NCBI GenBank assembly: GCA_016786705.1
Contig: JAEUVV010000009.1
Span: 248,001 to 312,000 of the forward strand
DNA: 64,000 nt
From: Taibaiella sp.
Lineage (GTDB): Bacteria; Bacteroidota; Bacteroidia; Chitinophagales; Chitinophagaceae
Reading direction: 5' to 3'
Position 1 is the first letter of the stretch. Each line of letters starts with the position of its first letter. Positions 43,906 to 53,465 of the stretch are shown here, piece by piece. The translations under genes and the position numbers were made by a program. A model generated the notes under the pieces. It was not told the origin of the DNA. It saw nothing but the letters and a program-made list of their open reading frames with translations, and did not search any database.

Positions 43906-44367
43906 CTATGCTTTAAGATCTGCTTCCTTAGTATAAACTTCAAAATCCGCAGTCTTGGGTATTTTAATGAAAGCCTCCTGCATAGCTTCGGGTAAGGTAC
44001 AGAGCTTTCTGTGCTTTAGATCCAGCCAGGCGCCCTCTACTGCCACTACAGCACACAAAGCGCCGTCAGCGCGTATGATCTGGCTTACGAGACTGTATCG
44101 TGCCCCGTCGGAGCGGTATCTTTTCAATTCAACGGTTACCTTAACATCTTCGTTCATCCGCACCTCCTTCAGGTAAGTCAATTCTTCTTTAAAAAGGATC
44201 GGACCTATACGCAGGTGGGCGATCTCGTTCGCCAACCCTAATGCGGCCAATACATTTACTCTTGCCTGGGCCGCCAGGTCAGCATAGGCTGAGTGTCGTA
44301 AATGCCCGTTGGCATCTATCATCGACCATAATATCTGTGTTGCTAAAAATACGTTCTGCGTTTCCAT
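43906..44367 (-). CDS. 4HBT-type acyl-CoA thioesterase
   Basis: A 153-residue single-hotdog thioesterase. WSMIDANGHLRHSAYADLAAQ near residues 14-34 corresponds to the D-x-x-G-H-x-x-x-x-x-Y active-site motif of the 4-hydroxybenzoyl-CoA thioesterase family, with Asp18 and His22. Acts on acyl-CoA, hence a role in releasing CoA. It lies 18 bases after the acyl-CoA ligase gene. Confidence 0.88.
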   Translation of the reverse strand: METQNVFLATQILWSMIDANGHLRHSAYADLAAQARVNVLAALGLANEIAHLRIGPILFKEELTYLKEVRMNEDVKVTVELKRYRSDGARYSLVSQIIRADGALCAVVAVEGAWLDLKHRKLCTLPEAMQEAFIKIPKTADFEVYTKEADLKA

Positions 44368-44385
44368 TAGGCTAATTTTAACCGG

Positions 44386-46185
44386 CTAATCTTCATAAAA
44401 ACTATTGATCTGTTGCTGAAACCTGCTTACAATGGCTTTACGCTTCATTTTAAGGCTCGGCGTCAGCTCACCGCCATCGACGGTCCACTCTGTGGGTAGC
44501 AATATAAATTTCCGGATCTGCTCCACATGGTTAAACTGCTCATTATCGCGGTCAATGATGCTTTGAAAATAGGCCAGTACTTTTTCGTTTTTAATGGCCG
44601 CTTCTTTGCTTTCAAACTTTACTTCATTACGTACACACCAGGAGCGCACCGCATCAAAATTGGGCACGATCAATGCCGACACAAATTTTTGCCCTTCGCC
44701 GACCAACATTACCTGCTCTATGGCAAAGTTTTCTTTCAATTTATTTTCTATAGGTTGCGGCACGACGAATTTACCGCCAGAAGTTTTAAAGATCTCTTTT
44801 TTACGATCTGTAATCTTTAAAATGCGCCCATTCAATTCGCCCACATCGCCGGTCTTAAACCAGCCATCGTCCATCACTTCAGCCGTTTCCGCAGGTTTCT
44901 TGTAATAACCTACCATCACATTATCTCCTTTGGCGCAGATCTCACCATCTGCTAATATTTTTACCTGCACGGTGTCCAGTACTTTACCTACCGTACCTAC
45001 AATGCGTTCTTTAAGGTCCAGGCGGTTTACCGAGATCACGGGGGAAGTTTCGGTAAGACCATAGCCTTCCAGGATATTGATCCCGGCAGCGGCGAAAATC
45101 TGTATCAACCGGGGCTGGCAGGCTGCGCCGCCCACCACGATCACTTTTACATTACCGCCAAGCGCGGCCCGCCATTTACTAAAAATAAGCGCGTCTGCAA
45201 TCTTTAGCTGCAGCCGGTACCAAAGAGAACCCGGGACGCCGAGTTGATACTTTTGTGCCAGGCCTACCGCCCAGAAGAAGAGCATACTCTTGATCCCTTT
45301 TAGCGCCCGGCCTTTAGAAATGATTTTTTCATACACTTTCTCCAATAAACGGGGTACGGTAACAAATATGTAGGGTTTCCGCTCCTGCAGGTTCTCGGCA
45401 ATGGTTTCTACGCTTTGCGCGAAGGTTACGGAGAAATTATTGAACAGATAAACATACATGATCATCTTCTCAAGAATATGATTCAGCGGGAGAAAACTCA
45501 ATGATTCGTTTTTGCCCAGGTAGAAGTAGTCAAATACTTCTGCCGAGCAGGATTTGATATTGGATAAAATATTTTTATGAGAAAGCATTACTCCTTTAGG
45601 GGCTCCGGTGGTGCCGGAGGTATAAATGATCGTGGCTACGTCTTCCCCTTTTACTGCAGCGCTGTTGCGCCACACCCGCTGCTCCAGTGTTTCGGAGAAA
45701 GGAACAATCAAATTACGCCAATTCATTCCGGGAGTTTCGGGTTCATCAAAAACATACAATTCTTCCAGGGACGGGATTTGCGCTCTTACTTCCTGTATCT
45801 TATTATAAATGCTCATATCGCCGACGAAACAGATCTTAAGGCCCGTTTCATTGAAAATGTTGACGATCTCGGATGCGACAATATTGGGATACAAGGGTAC
45901 TAAAAGCGCTCCGGTAAGTTGTGTCGCCAGGTCAACTACCAACCAGTTGGGCCTGGAAAAGCAGATCAGGCCTACCTTCTCCTTTTCTTCGGGGTTGCCG
46001 TTAATATTCCTGTTATACCCTTTTTGGATCAGGTAATCGGCCAGCCCGAAAGAAAGCTCTTTCAATACCTGCGGGGTATAATGCAACCAGGCACCATCCC
46101 GCTTGTAACGCAAAAACTCTTCGGGCAGCTGTTTAAAATTTTCCGGTAAAAAAATATCAAACAAACGTTGGGACTGCATATTCAT
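44386..46185 (-). CDS. Long-chain fatty acid--CoA ligase
   Basis: A 599-residue AMP-forming acyl-CoA synthetase that activates fatty acids at the membrane. The P-loop YTSGTTGAPKGVMLSHKN (about 187-204), A5-type GYGLTETSP and GDVGELNGRILKITDRKKE motifs are intact. ATG at 46185 is preferred to a TTG three codons upstream; a second ATG at 46179 is also possible. It lies 41 bases after the acyl-CoA dehydrogenase gene. Confidence 0.93.
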   Translation of the reverse strand: MNMQSQRLFDIFLPENFKQLPEEFLRYKRDGAWLHYTPQVLKELSFGLADYLIQKGYNRNINGNPEEKEKVGLICFSRPNWLVVDLATQLTGALLVPLYPNIVASEIVNIFNETGLKICFVGDMSIYNKIQEVRAQIPSLEELYVFDEPETPGMNWRNLIVPFSETLEQRVWRNSAAVKGEDVATIIYTSGTTGAPKGVMLSHKNILSNIKSCSAEVFDYFYLGKNESLSFLPLNHILEKMIMYVYLFNNFSVTFAQSVETIAENLQERKPYIFVTVPRLLEKVYEKIISKGRALKGIKSMLFFWAVGLAQKYQLGVPGSLWYRLQLKIADALIFSKWRAALGGNVKVIVVGGAACQPRLIQIFAAAGINILEGYGLTETSPVISVNRLDLKERIVGTVGKVLDTVQVKILADGEICAKGDNVMVGYYKKPAETAEVMDDGWFKTGDVGELNGRILKITDRKKEIFKTSGGKFVVPQPIENKLKENFAIEQVMLVGEGQKFVSALIVPNFDAVRSWCVRNEVKFESKEAAIKNEKVLAYFQSIIDRDNEQFNHVEQIRKFILLPTEWTVDGGELTPSLKMKRKAIVSRFQQQINSFYED

Positions 46186-46226
46186 ACGACACAAAATTTT
46201 AAGGTAAGCTAATTTTTAAACAGGCA

Positions 46227-48011
46227 CTATAAAGTGTACTTATTATTTTCGATCAGGTGTAGCGCGATACGCTGGCGCGCTTCTTTTATGTTATAAGGAT
46301 CTTGTTTTGTGTAACGTTTCAAGCCCATCAGCATCATTCTAAGTTCATCACCTTCTCCAAAACTGTTCAAAGCATCTTTCCCTGATTTCCATACTCTATC
46401 TACCGCATCACTTAAGTAAGCACGGGCGATATCCAGTTTAATACCAGCGGCAGCTGCTCCCTGCATACTTACCAGCTTTTCCACTCTTAACAAACAAGAT
46501 TCGGCTGCATAGATTTCTATGGCCATATCCGCGATATTCATCAATACCTCTTCTTCTTTAGATAAAGATTGCATGAATTTCTGTACAGCAGCACCAGCCA
46601 CCATCAATAATGCTTTTTTAAGCTTTGCCAATTGCTCTTTTTCTTTAGCGAACAGTTCCTCTTCATCAATCGTATTAAAATCCGGGATCGAAGTTAATTC
46701 CTGGGCTACCGCCTGGGCAGGGCCCATGAGGTCCAGCTCCCCTTTCAGGGCTCTTTTCAACACCATATCTACGATCAATAGGCGATTGATCTCATTAGTC
46801 CCTTCAAAGATGCGGTTGATACGGCTATCGCGGTAAGCACGGTCCATAGGCGCCTCGGCGCTGAAGCCCATACCGCCATAGATCTGTACGCCTTCATCTA
46901 CCACATAATCCAGTACTTCAGAGCAATGTACTTTTAAAATCGCGCATTCAATGGCAAATTGTTCAATCCCTTTTAGTTTGGCCTTACCGGCTTCCATACC
47001 GCCCTGCTCTAAGGCATGTACCGCGTCATCAATATTCTGTGAAGCCCGGTAAAGCGCGCTTTCGCTGGCATAGGTACGTATGGCCTGCTCCGCAATTTTA
47101 TGGCGTATCGCGCCGTATTTGGAAATAGGACGACCGAATTGTTCCCGTTCATTTGCGTATTTAACAGACTGTCCGATTACAGCTTTAGCCGCACCTATCG
47201 CGGCACCGCCCAGTTTAATCCGGCCAATGTTGAGAATATTCACCGCTATTTTAAACCCATTTCCCCGCTCTGAAAGTAAATTCTCTACAGGGATCTTACA
47301 GTCATTAAAGAATACCTGCCTTGTAGAGCTGCCCTTGATCCCCATTTTCTTTTCCTCGGCATTAAGTGATAAGCCGGGAGCGTCTTTTTCAACAATAAAC
47401 GCGCTCAGGTTAGCATCATCATCAATCTTAGCGAACACGGTAAATACATCCGCGAAGCCCGCATTAGTGATCCACATTTTTTGTCCGTTCAAAATCCAAT
47501 ACTTACCATCTTCGGACAAAACGGCTTTTGTTTTACCACTATTGGCGTCCGAACCTGCATTCGGTTCGGTGAGGCAATAAGCACCTTTCCATGCTCCGGT
47601 CGCCAGCTTTGGAATATACTTTTCTTTTTGCGCTTCGGTACCGTAGTATAAAATCGGCAGGGTCCCGATACCGGTATGGGCCATTAAAGCAACCGCTGTA
47701 GAGTGTCCGGCACCCACGGTTTCCGCGGTCAGCATACTGGTCACAAAGTCCAGGCCTAAACCACCATAGTTTTCGGGGATACTAATACTCAGCAAACCTA
47801 AAGCGCCGGCCTTTTCAACGATTGAAGGCATCAGGCCTTCTTCCAGGCTATCAATCCGGTCCAGGTTAGGAAACACTTCCTGCTCCAGGAAATCCTGTGC
47901 GGTCTGTTTCAGCATTTGCTGTTCTTCCGTCCATTGTTCGGGAATAAAAATATCCTCTGCCGCTGTGGCCTTAATAATAAACTCCCCTCCTTTTATTGCT
48001 TGCTTTGACAT
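46227..48011 (-). CDS. Acyl-CoA dehydrogenase family protein
   Basis: A 594-residue FAD enzyme catalysing the first oxidation of acyl-CoA. N-terminal helical domain, middle beta domain with CLTEPNAGSDANSGKT (about 151-166) and WITNAG, and C-terminal domain with the YGGMGFSAEAPMDRAYRDSR and FEGTNEINR motifs. An extra C-terminal helical region of about 180 residues makes it longer than the usual ~380, as in VLCAD-like enzymes. Lies 53 bases after the thiolase gene. Confidence 0.93.
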   Translation of the reverse strand: MSKQAIKGGEFIIKATAAEDIFIPEQWTEEQQMLKQTAQDFLEQEVFPNLDRIDSLEEGLMPSIVEKAGALGLLSISIPENYGGLGLDFVTSMLTAETVGAGHSTAVALMAHTGIGTLPILYYGTEAQKEKYIPKLATGAWKGAYCLTEPNAGSDANSGKTKAVLSEDGKYWILNGQKMWITNAGFADVFTVFAKIDDDANLSAFIVEKDAPGLSLNAEEKKMGIKGSSTRQVFFNDCKIPVENLLSERGNGFKIAVNILNIGRIKLGGAAIGAAKAVIGQSVKYANEREQFGRPISKYGAIRHKIAEQAIRTYASESALYRASQNIDDAVHALEQGGMEAGKAKLKGIEQFAIECAILKVHCSEVLDYVVDEGVQIYGGMGFSAEAPMDRAYRDSRINRIFEGTNEINRLLIVDMVLKRALKGELDLMGPAQAVAQELTSIPDFNTIDEEELFAKEKEQLAKLKKALLMVAGAAVQKFMQSLSKEEEVLMNIADMAIEIYAAESCLLRVEKLVSMQGAAAAGIKLDIARAYLSDAVDRVWKSGKDALNSFGEGDELRMMLMGLKRYTKQDPYNIKEARQRIALHLIENNKYTL

Positions 48012-48064
48012 TTTATATTTCTTTTTATTGTTTACTAATTTGATTAATTAGCTGCACCCTTTTA

Positions 48065-49243
48065 TTAATACAGCATTTCAAAAATACCGGCCGCGCCCTG
48101 CCCGGTGCCCACACACATAGTTACCATACCATATTTCTGTTTCCGCCGCTGCAGTTCGTTAAAGATCTGTACCGATAGTTTTGCCCCGGTACAGCCCAGG
48201 GGATGGCCTAAAGCTATCGCGCCGCCATTTACATTGACCACTTCGGGGTTAAGGTCTAATGTACGCATCACCGCCAGGGATTGTGATGCGAAAGCTTCAT
48301 TAAGTTCTATAAGATCAATATCATTCAGCTTCAATCCTGCTTGTTTCAGGGCTTTTGGAATAGCCTCCACTGGTCCTATTCCCATAATACGCGGCGGTAC
48401 GCCTGCTACAGCATGCGACACCATCCTCGCTATAGGTTTAAGCTTATGATCTTTCAGGAACTGCTCACTCACCACCATCACAAAAGCGGCACCATCACTG
48501 GTCTGCGAGGAGTTACCCGCGGTCACGGAGCCATCTGCCGCGAATACCGGTTTCAGCTTAGCCAGCGCGTCCATCGAAGTATCGGCTCTTGGCCCTTCAT
48601 CCGTATCAGCAGGCAATATTCTTTTGCTCCGCTGTTGCTTTTCGTCCAGGTAAATTTCTTCCACCTTCAGGGGTACGATCTCATCCGCAAACTTACCGGC
48701 TGCTATAGCGCTTACTGCCTTTTGATGCGAGTTGAAGCTGAACAGGTCCTGGTCTTCCCGGCTGATATTATATTCTTTAGCTACGGCTTCAGCGGTGAGG
48801 CCCATACCCCAGTACCAATCGGGGTTTTCTTTAGCGACCTTAGCATTCGGCGATACCCGCCAGCCGCCCATTGGGATCAGGCTCATTGTTTCCGCACCAC
48901 CCGCGATGATACAATCGGCCAGGCCCGCATTGATCTTGGCTGCAGCTATGGCAATAGTTTCCAGGCCGGAAGCACAATAGCGGTTTACCGTCATACCCGG
49001 CACTTTATCAGTATCCAGTGCCATCAAAGAGATCAAACGGGCTACATTCAGCCCCTGCTCGGCCTCGGGCATGGCATTGCCGACTATTACGTCATCGATC
49101 AACAGTTTATCCACCTGCGGCACAGAAGCGACGAGGTGCCGGATCACATCCGCGGCCAGGTCATCCGGGCGGTATGCTTTAAAGAAACCCCTGCCTGCTT
49201 TTCCTACAGCCGACCTGTATCCTGCTACAATATATGCGTTCAT
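48065..49243 (-). CDS. fadA: Acetyl-CoA C-acyltransferase (thiolase)
   Basis: A 392-residue thiolase for the last step of beta-oxidation. Nucleophile Cys90 in VNRYCASGLE, His347 in ALGHPLGCTGA and Cys377 in TMCVGTGQGAAG are all present. Normal length, no targeting signal. It starts 17 bases after the multifunctional beta-oxidation gene, the usual FadB-FadA order. Confidence 0.95.
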   Translation of the reverse strand: MNAYIVAGYRSAVGKAGRGFFKAYRPDDLAADVIRHLVASVPQVDKLLIDDVIVGNAMPEAEQGLNVARLISLMALDTDKVPGMTVNRYCASGLETIAIAAAKINAGLADCIIAGGAETMSLIPMGGWRVSPNAKVAKENPDWYWGMGLTAEAVAKEYNISREDQDLFSFNSHQKAVSAIAAGKFADEIVPLKVEEIYLDEKQQRSKRILPADTDEGPRADTSMDALAKLKPVFAADGSVTAGNSSQTSDGAAFVMVVSEQFLKDHKLKPIARMVSHAVAGVPPRIMGIGPVEAIPKALKQAGLKLNDIDLIELNEAFASQSLAVMRTLDLNPEVVNVNGGAIALGHPLGCTGAKLSVQIFNELQRRKQKYGMVTMCVGTGQGAAGIFEMLY

Positions 49244-49260
49244 CTTTTCAGTTTTTTATT

Positions 49261-51666
49261 TTAATTTCTTAATACTTTACCACCATTCAGAATAGATTGC
49301 AGGCGCTCTAATGTCTTGCGCTCCGCGCACAGTTCCACAAAGGCTTTACGCTCCAGGTCGAGGAGGTACTGCTCGGAAACCATTGCCGGTGCAGAGAGGT
49401 CGGCACCGGCTAGAACAAAGCCTAGCTTTTCTGAAATTTTCTGGTCATGATCACTGATATAATTACCCGAGCGCATAGAATTAGCACCCACATAAACAAT
49501 TCCTAAAGCCTGTTGCCCCATCACTCTGATATCGGTCCTTGGTACCGGCTGCTGATAACCCGCATCTGCCAGTCGTAAGCAGGCGGCCTTTGCTTCAGAG
49601 AGCAGCAGCTCTCTTGACACCACTACTTCATCAATGCCCGGGCGCAGATAACCCAGGTCAAAGGCTTCATGGGCCGAGGTGGATACTTTTGCCTGGCCTA
49701 TGGTCAGGAATTTTTCCCGGAATACATTCAGGTCTACATCATCCGGGCGGTGCGCATCCGAGATCCTTACGGCAAATTCCTTGGTACCGCCTCCGCCCGG
49801 GATCAGGCCTACGCCAAATTCGACCAGGCCAATATAAGATTCCGCGTGGGCGACTACTTTATCAGCATGCAGGCAGATCTCACAACCACCGCCCAGGGTG
49901 AGGTTATGCGTAGCTACTACTACCGGAATAGCGGAATAGCGCAGTCGCATGGTAGTTTTCTGGAATAAGCGTACCGTAAAGTCTATCTCGTCATAATCCT
50001 GCTCTACGGCCATCATAAAGATCATCCCTACGTTAGCACCGGCAGAGAAGTTAGCGCCGTTATTGCTGATCACGATGCCTTTATAACCGGCTTCCGCTAT
50101 ATCTATGGCTTTATTGATACCGGCCAGTATATCCCCGCCAATCGCGTTCATCTTGGTATGGAACTCAACATTCAGAATGCCATTGCCAATATCAATTACA
50201 GAAACGCCCGCGTTTTTGAATACAGTATGCTCGGCTCTTAAAGCATCCAGGTTGATGATATCTTCGGTACCCGGGATTATTTGATAAGACCGGGAGGTAA
50301 TATCGTAATAAAGACTTTGTCCTTTTTCTGTTTTATAAAAGCTTTCGTGTCCTGCAGCTAACATATCAGTTACCCATTGGGCCGGCTTTTTGCCTTCGGC
50401 TTCCATCATTTTAATGCCCTCTTTTACGCCAATAGCGTCCCAGGTCTTAAAGGGGCCTATTTCCCAGCCGAAACCCGCTTCTATAGCATCATCAATCTGG
50501 TGTAAATCATTGGCGATCTCGGGTATCCTATTGGAAACATACTGGAACAGGCCGGAGAAGGATGCCCGGTAAAATGCCCCGGCTTTGTCTTTCCCGGTAA
50601 CCAATACTTTCAGTCTTGCTTTCAGGTCGGTAATCGGTTTAACCATTTCCAGGGTTGCCGATTTTACTTTTTGGGCACTACGGTATTCAAAGGTATTAAG
50701 ATCAAGGGCCAGGATCTCAGACTTACCCTGTTCGTTCTTTACCTTTTTATAGAACCCTTGTTTTGTTTTATCTCCCAGCCATTTATTCTGGTTAAGCTTG
50801 TCCATGAATGCCGGCGGTTGAAATAAATCCCGGGCTTCATCGTCCGGGCAATTTTCATACAGGCCATTAGCCACATGTACCAGGGTATCCAGGCCCACTA
50901 CATCACTGGTACGGAAAGTTGCCGATTTAGGATGACCAATAACAGGGCCGGTAAATTTATCGACCTCTTCTACCGTAAGCTCCAGCGGCCCTACCAGGTG
51001 CGCGATATCCATTATACCGAATACGCCGACCCGGTTGGCGACAAAGGCCGGCGTATCTTTACAGATCACGATGCTTTTGCCTAATACGCGTTTACCAAAA
51101 CCCGACAGAAAACGAATCACTTCAGGATCGGTATGCTGAGAAGGGATAATTTCCAAAAGGCGCAGGTAGCGTGGCGGGTTAAAAAAGTGGGTACCGCAAA
51201 AGTGTTGTATAAAGTCTTCGCTTCTGCCCTCTGTAAGCTGGTGGATGGGGATACCTGAAGTATTAGAGGTAATTAATGTTCCCGGTTTCCGGTATTGCTC
51301 TACCTGTTCAAAAATGTGTTGCTTGATCTTCAGGTTTTCCACGACAACTTCGATCACCCAATCACAGGCCGCAATATCTTTCATATTATCGTCGAAGTTG
51401 CCCGTGCTTATCCTGCTGGCAAAAGATTGCCGGTAGATGGGGGATGGATTGGACTTCAGGGCGCTCTGCAGCGCTTCATTAACGATCCGGTTGCGCACAG
51501 CTTTATGTTCTATGGTCCATCCTTTTCCCTGTTCTGCCGCGGTAAGCTCTTTGGGTACAATGTCCAGCAGCAGTACTTCAATACCTACATTGGCGAAATG
51601 GCAGGCTATACGGCTACCCATCACCCCGGAACCTAAAACGGCTACTTTCCTGATAATTCTCTTCAT
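49261..51666 (-). CDS. 3-hydroxyacyl-CoA dehydrogenase/enoyl-CoA hydratase multifunctional protein
   Basis: An 801-residue enzyme for the two middle steps of beta-oxidation. The NAD-binding domain comes first, with VLGSGVMGSRIACHFA (10-25); the HADH C-terminal domains follow to about 480; and the enoyl-CoA hydratase/isomerase domain lies last, with NNGANFSAGAN and a GLIPGGGGTKE segment near 635. E. coli FadB has the reverse domain order. It is the first gene of the lipid run and faces a Crp/Fnr-type regulator across a 232-base gap. Confidence 0.93.
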   Translation of the reverse strand: MKRIIRKVAVLGSGVMGSRIACHFANVGIEVLLLDIVPKELTAAEQGKGWTIEHKAVRNRIVNEALQSALKSNPSPIYRQSFASRISTGNFDDNMKDIAACDWVIEVVVENLKIKQHIFEQVEQYRKPGTLITSNTSGIPIHQLTEGRSEDFIQHFCGTHFFNPPRYLRLLEIIPSQHTDPEVIRFLSGFGKRVLGKSIVICKDTPAFVANRVGVFGIMDIAHLVGPLELTVEEVDKFTGPVIGHPKSATFRTSDVVGLDTLVHVANGLYENCPDDEARDLFQPPAFMDKLNQNKWLGDKTKQGFYKKVKNEQGKSEILALDLNTFEYRSAQKVKSATLEMVKPITDLKARLKVLVTGKDKAGAFYRASFSGLFQYVSNRIPEIANDLHQIDDAIEAGFGWEIGPFKTWDAIGVKEGIKMMEAEGKKPAQWVTDMLAAGHESFYKTEKGQSLYYDITSRSYQIIPGTEDIINLDALRAEHTVFKNAGVSVIDIGNGILNVEFHTKMNAIGGDILAGINKAIDIAEAGYKGIVISNNGANFSAGANVGMIFMMAVEQDYDEIDFTVRLFQKTTMRLRYSAIPVVVATHNLTLGGGCEICLHADKVVAHAESYIGLVEFGVGLIPGGGGTKEFAVRISDAHRPDDVDLNVFREKFLTIGQAKVSTSAHEAFDLGYLRPGIDEVVVSRELLLSEAKAACLRLADAGYQQPVPRTDIRVMGQQALGIVYVGANSMRSGNYISDHDQKISEKLGFVLAGADLSAPAMVSEQYLLDLERKAFVELCAERKTLERLQSILNGGKVLRN

Positions 51667-51742
51667 CTTAATATATATAATTAGATTAATAGTTGACGAC
51701 TCAATCTTTACTGCAATTAAGTTCTATTTCTTTACTTTTTTT

Positions 51743-51756
51743 TTGACCTATATCAA
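51743..51756. promoter_or_regulatory. FNR-type palindrome between the beta-oxidation operon and a Crp/Fnr gene
   Basis: TTGAC-CTAT-ATCAA differs from the FNR consensus TTGATnnnnATCAA by one base. It lies 77 bases upstream of the first beta-oxidation gene and 143 bases upstream of the divergent regulator gene, whose recognition helix keeps the FNR-type E..SR residues. Confidence 0.55.
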
Positions 51757-51898
51757 AAAGCGGGATTTTAATTTAAGATTATGATATGGATCAAATTTTG
51801 TATTTTCATAGTATTATTTGGTGGATATCATTGATGTATAGAAAATACTTTTTATAAACAAACACCCTACTTCATTTCAAATCAGGAAAAGAGCAACA

Positions 51899-52510
51899 AT
51901 GAAAACATTGCAGGAAGCCATATTGGAATACACGGCTATCGATGAAAGTATTTTACCGGATATCTTAAGCCGGTTCAGGGAAGAGCAGTTTAAGAAAAAG
52001 CAAATCGTGGAACGCAGCGGTTCGACCTATAGAAAGCTCTATTATATCGCTGAAGGAATGGCGAAATTATATTATCAGCGGGATGGTAAGGATATTACGG
52101 GCTGGTTCAGTAAAGAGGGTGATTTTATTACAGCCAATGACAGCTTTTTTCAAAAGAAACCCAGCCTGCTGAACCTTGAATTCCTGGAGGACTCAGTGGT
52201 CTATACCATCACGGTACAGGAACTGGAAGACCTGTTTATGCAATACCACCAGTTTGAACGTTTTGGCAGGAAGCTGACTTATGAGCTCCTGGTTGTACTT
52301 TCTGAAAAAATGTATTCCATGTTATTCCAGCCTGCTGAAAAGCGCTACCAGCTGCTTACGGTACATGCACCGGAAGTGGTAGCCCGTGCACCTTTAGGGG
52401 ATATAGCCTCTTACCTGGGTATTTCGCAGGAAACCCTGAGCCGCATCAGGGCACAGAAAGCCACTAAGAAAAAAGATAAAGCAGGCCCGGTAGAAGATAC
52501 GCCCGCTTAA
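51899..52510 (+). CDS. Crp/Fnr family transcriptional regulator
   Basis: A 203-residue regulator with a cyclic-nucleotide-type beta roll (about 25-115), a dimerisation helix (about 118-145) and a shortened winged helix-turn-helix whose recognition helix reads SQETLSRIR (176-184), keeping Glu178, Ser181 and Arg182 of FNR. It has no FNR-type cysteine cluster, so the signal is unknown. The C terminus is Lys/Pro-rich. Divergent from the beta-oxidation operon, it is a likely regulator of that operon through the palindrome at 51743-51756. Confidence 0.88.
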   Translation: MKTLQEAILEYTAIDESILPDILSRFREEQFKKKQIVERSGSTYRKLYYIAEGMAKLYYQRDGKDITGWFSKEGDFITANDSFFQKKPSLLNLEFLEDSVVYTITVQELEDLFMQYHQFERFGRKLTYELLVVLSEKMYSMLFQPAEKRYQLLTVHAPEVVARAPLGDIASYLGISQETLSRIRAQKATKKKDKAGPVEDTPA

Positions 52511-52554
52511 TTGTTTTTAACAAACAATACTTTTCAACTGAGCAGGAATACATC

Positions 52555-53463
52555 CTAGCTCAATTCAAATACAGACCAGTATTCTTTAAACTGGTTCACT
52601 ACAAGCACAGGGCATTGCTCTTGCTGGCAGGTTTTAGCACCGATTACCAGGGCTTGTGCCGCACCGGTAGGATTATAACCGATAAGACCGGAAACGTCTA
52701 CTATTTTAGAAGTATAGTTTAGTATACCCGGGTTCAGGCTGTTCCATATAATGATAGGGCATTCCCCGCTTTGCCGGCCAATGATTTGTTTCAGTTGCTC
52801 TGAAGCAATATCCGGGTTTTTGGTTTTGAAAATTCGGGTCGCGGTCAATTGACAGATCGCATTATCCGGTTTGTTGCTCAGCAGCAGGAAGGCAGCCCCT
52901 TCGCCTATAGGCAGCTCTTCAGTTGCTTTACTGGTCAACAGCCATTCCAATACAGGCACCTTCTCTTCTACGGCACCCAGTAATACACAACCTGCTTCAT
53001 TGCCGGCTAAAACCAGCTCTGTATCTTTTACCGCGCTTTCGAAGGAATGTCCTTTCTGCGTAAAGGTCATGTTGTGCACATGGCTTTTAAGCGATAAAGC
53101 TATGGCCCCCGATACCGTGTTATGCGTGCTCTGGATGAACGCGGTAGGGGTAAGCGCAGTTTCCTGGTGAACGATCATATTATCCAGGAAGGTTTCGCTG
53201 TCTTTCAGCAAACCATAAGAAGTCCCCACTTCAATAGCTTTTAATTGCTCCGGGCTCACACCAGATTCCTGCAGGCAATTTAATGCCGCGGTAAGACCCA
53301 TTTTTAATCCTTTGCTCATACGACGGGATTGCATGGGCGGGATATAGTCCGCATAGTTCGGCTCCTGTACTTCAGGAGCAAAGGTTCCAGCCAGTTCTGG
53401 CAAAGGTTCACCTGTCTTGATTACCGGGAACCTGCTGATGCTACAAACGCTGTGGATATACAT
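52555..53463 (-). CDS. Ketoacyl-synthase homologue without catalytic Cys
   Basis: A 302-residue thiolase-fold protein shorter than true ketoacyl-ACP synthases (about 410). The segment from TPTAFIQSTHNTVSG (105-119) to TFTQKGHSFESAV (133-145) aligns with the KS active-site helix, but the nucleophilic Cys of TACASS is replaced around Gly138. GEGAAFLLL (188-196) matches the KS GEGAG motif. It resembles the KS-like or chain-length-factor proteins of flexirubin and aryl polyene clusters, but no such cluster surrounds it. It lies downstream of rnc and is preceded by a heptamer tandem repeat. Function not known. Confidence 0.75.
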   Translation of the reverse strand: MYIHSVCSISRFPVIKTGEPLPELAGTFAPEVQEPNYADYIPPMQSRRMSKGLKMGLTAALNCLQESGVSPEQLKAIEVGTSYGLLKDSETFLDNMIVHQETALTPTAFIQSTHNTVSGAIALSLKSHVHNMTFTQKGHSFESAVKDTELVLAGNEAGCVLLGAVEEKVPVLEWLLTSKATEELPIGEGAAFLLLSNKPDNAICQLTATRIFKTKNPDIASEQLKQIIGRQSGECPIIIWNSLNPGILNYTSKIVDVSGLIGYNPTGAAQALVIGAKTCQQEQCPVLVVNQFKEYWSVFELS

Positions 53464-53465
53464 GG

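Noticed and set aside
48341..49264. Plus-strand open frame of 307 codons opposite the thiolase gene
   Set aside because: It lies fully antisense to a thiolase with all catalytic residues, and its translation is low-complexity His/Arg/Ser-rich without domains; a by-product of codon bias.
52510..52528. ATTGTTT/AAACAAT hairpin after the Crp/Fnr gene as terminator
   Set aside because: The stem is short and all but two pairs are A-T, and the T tract after it is broken; too weak to call.
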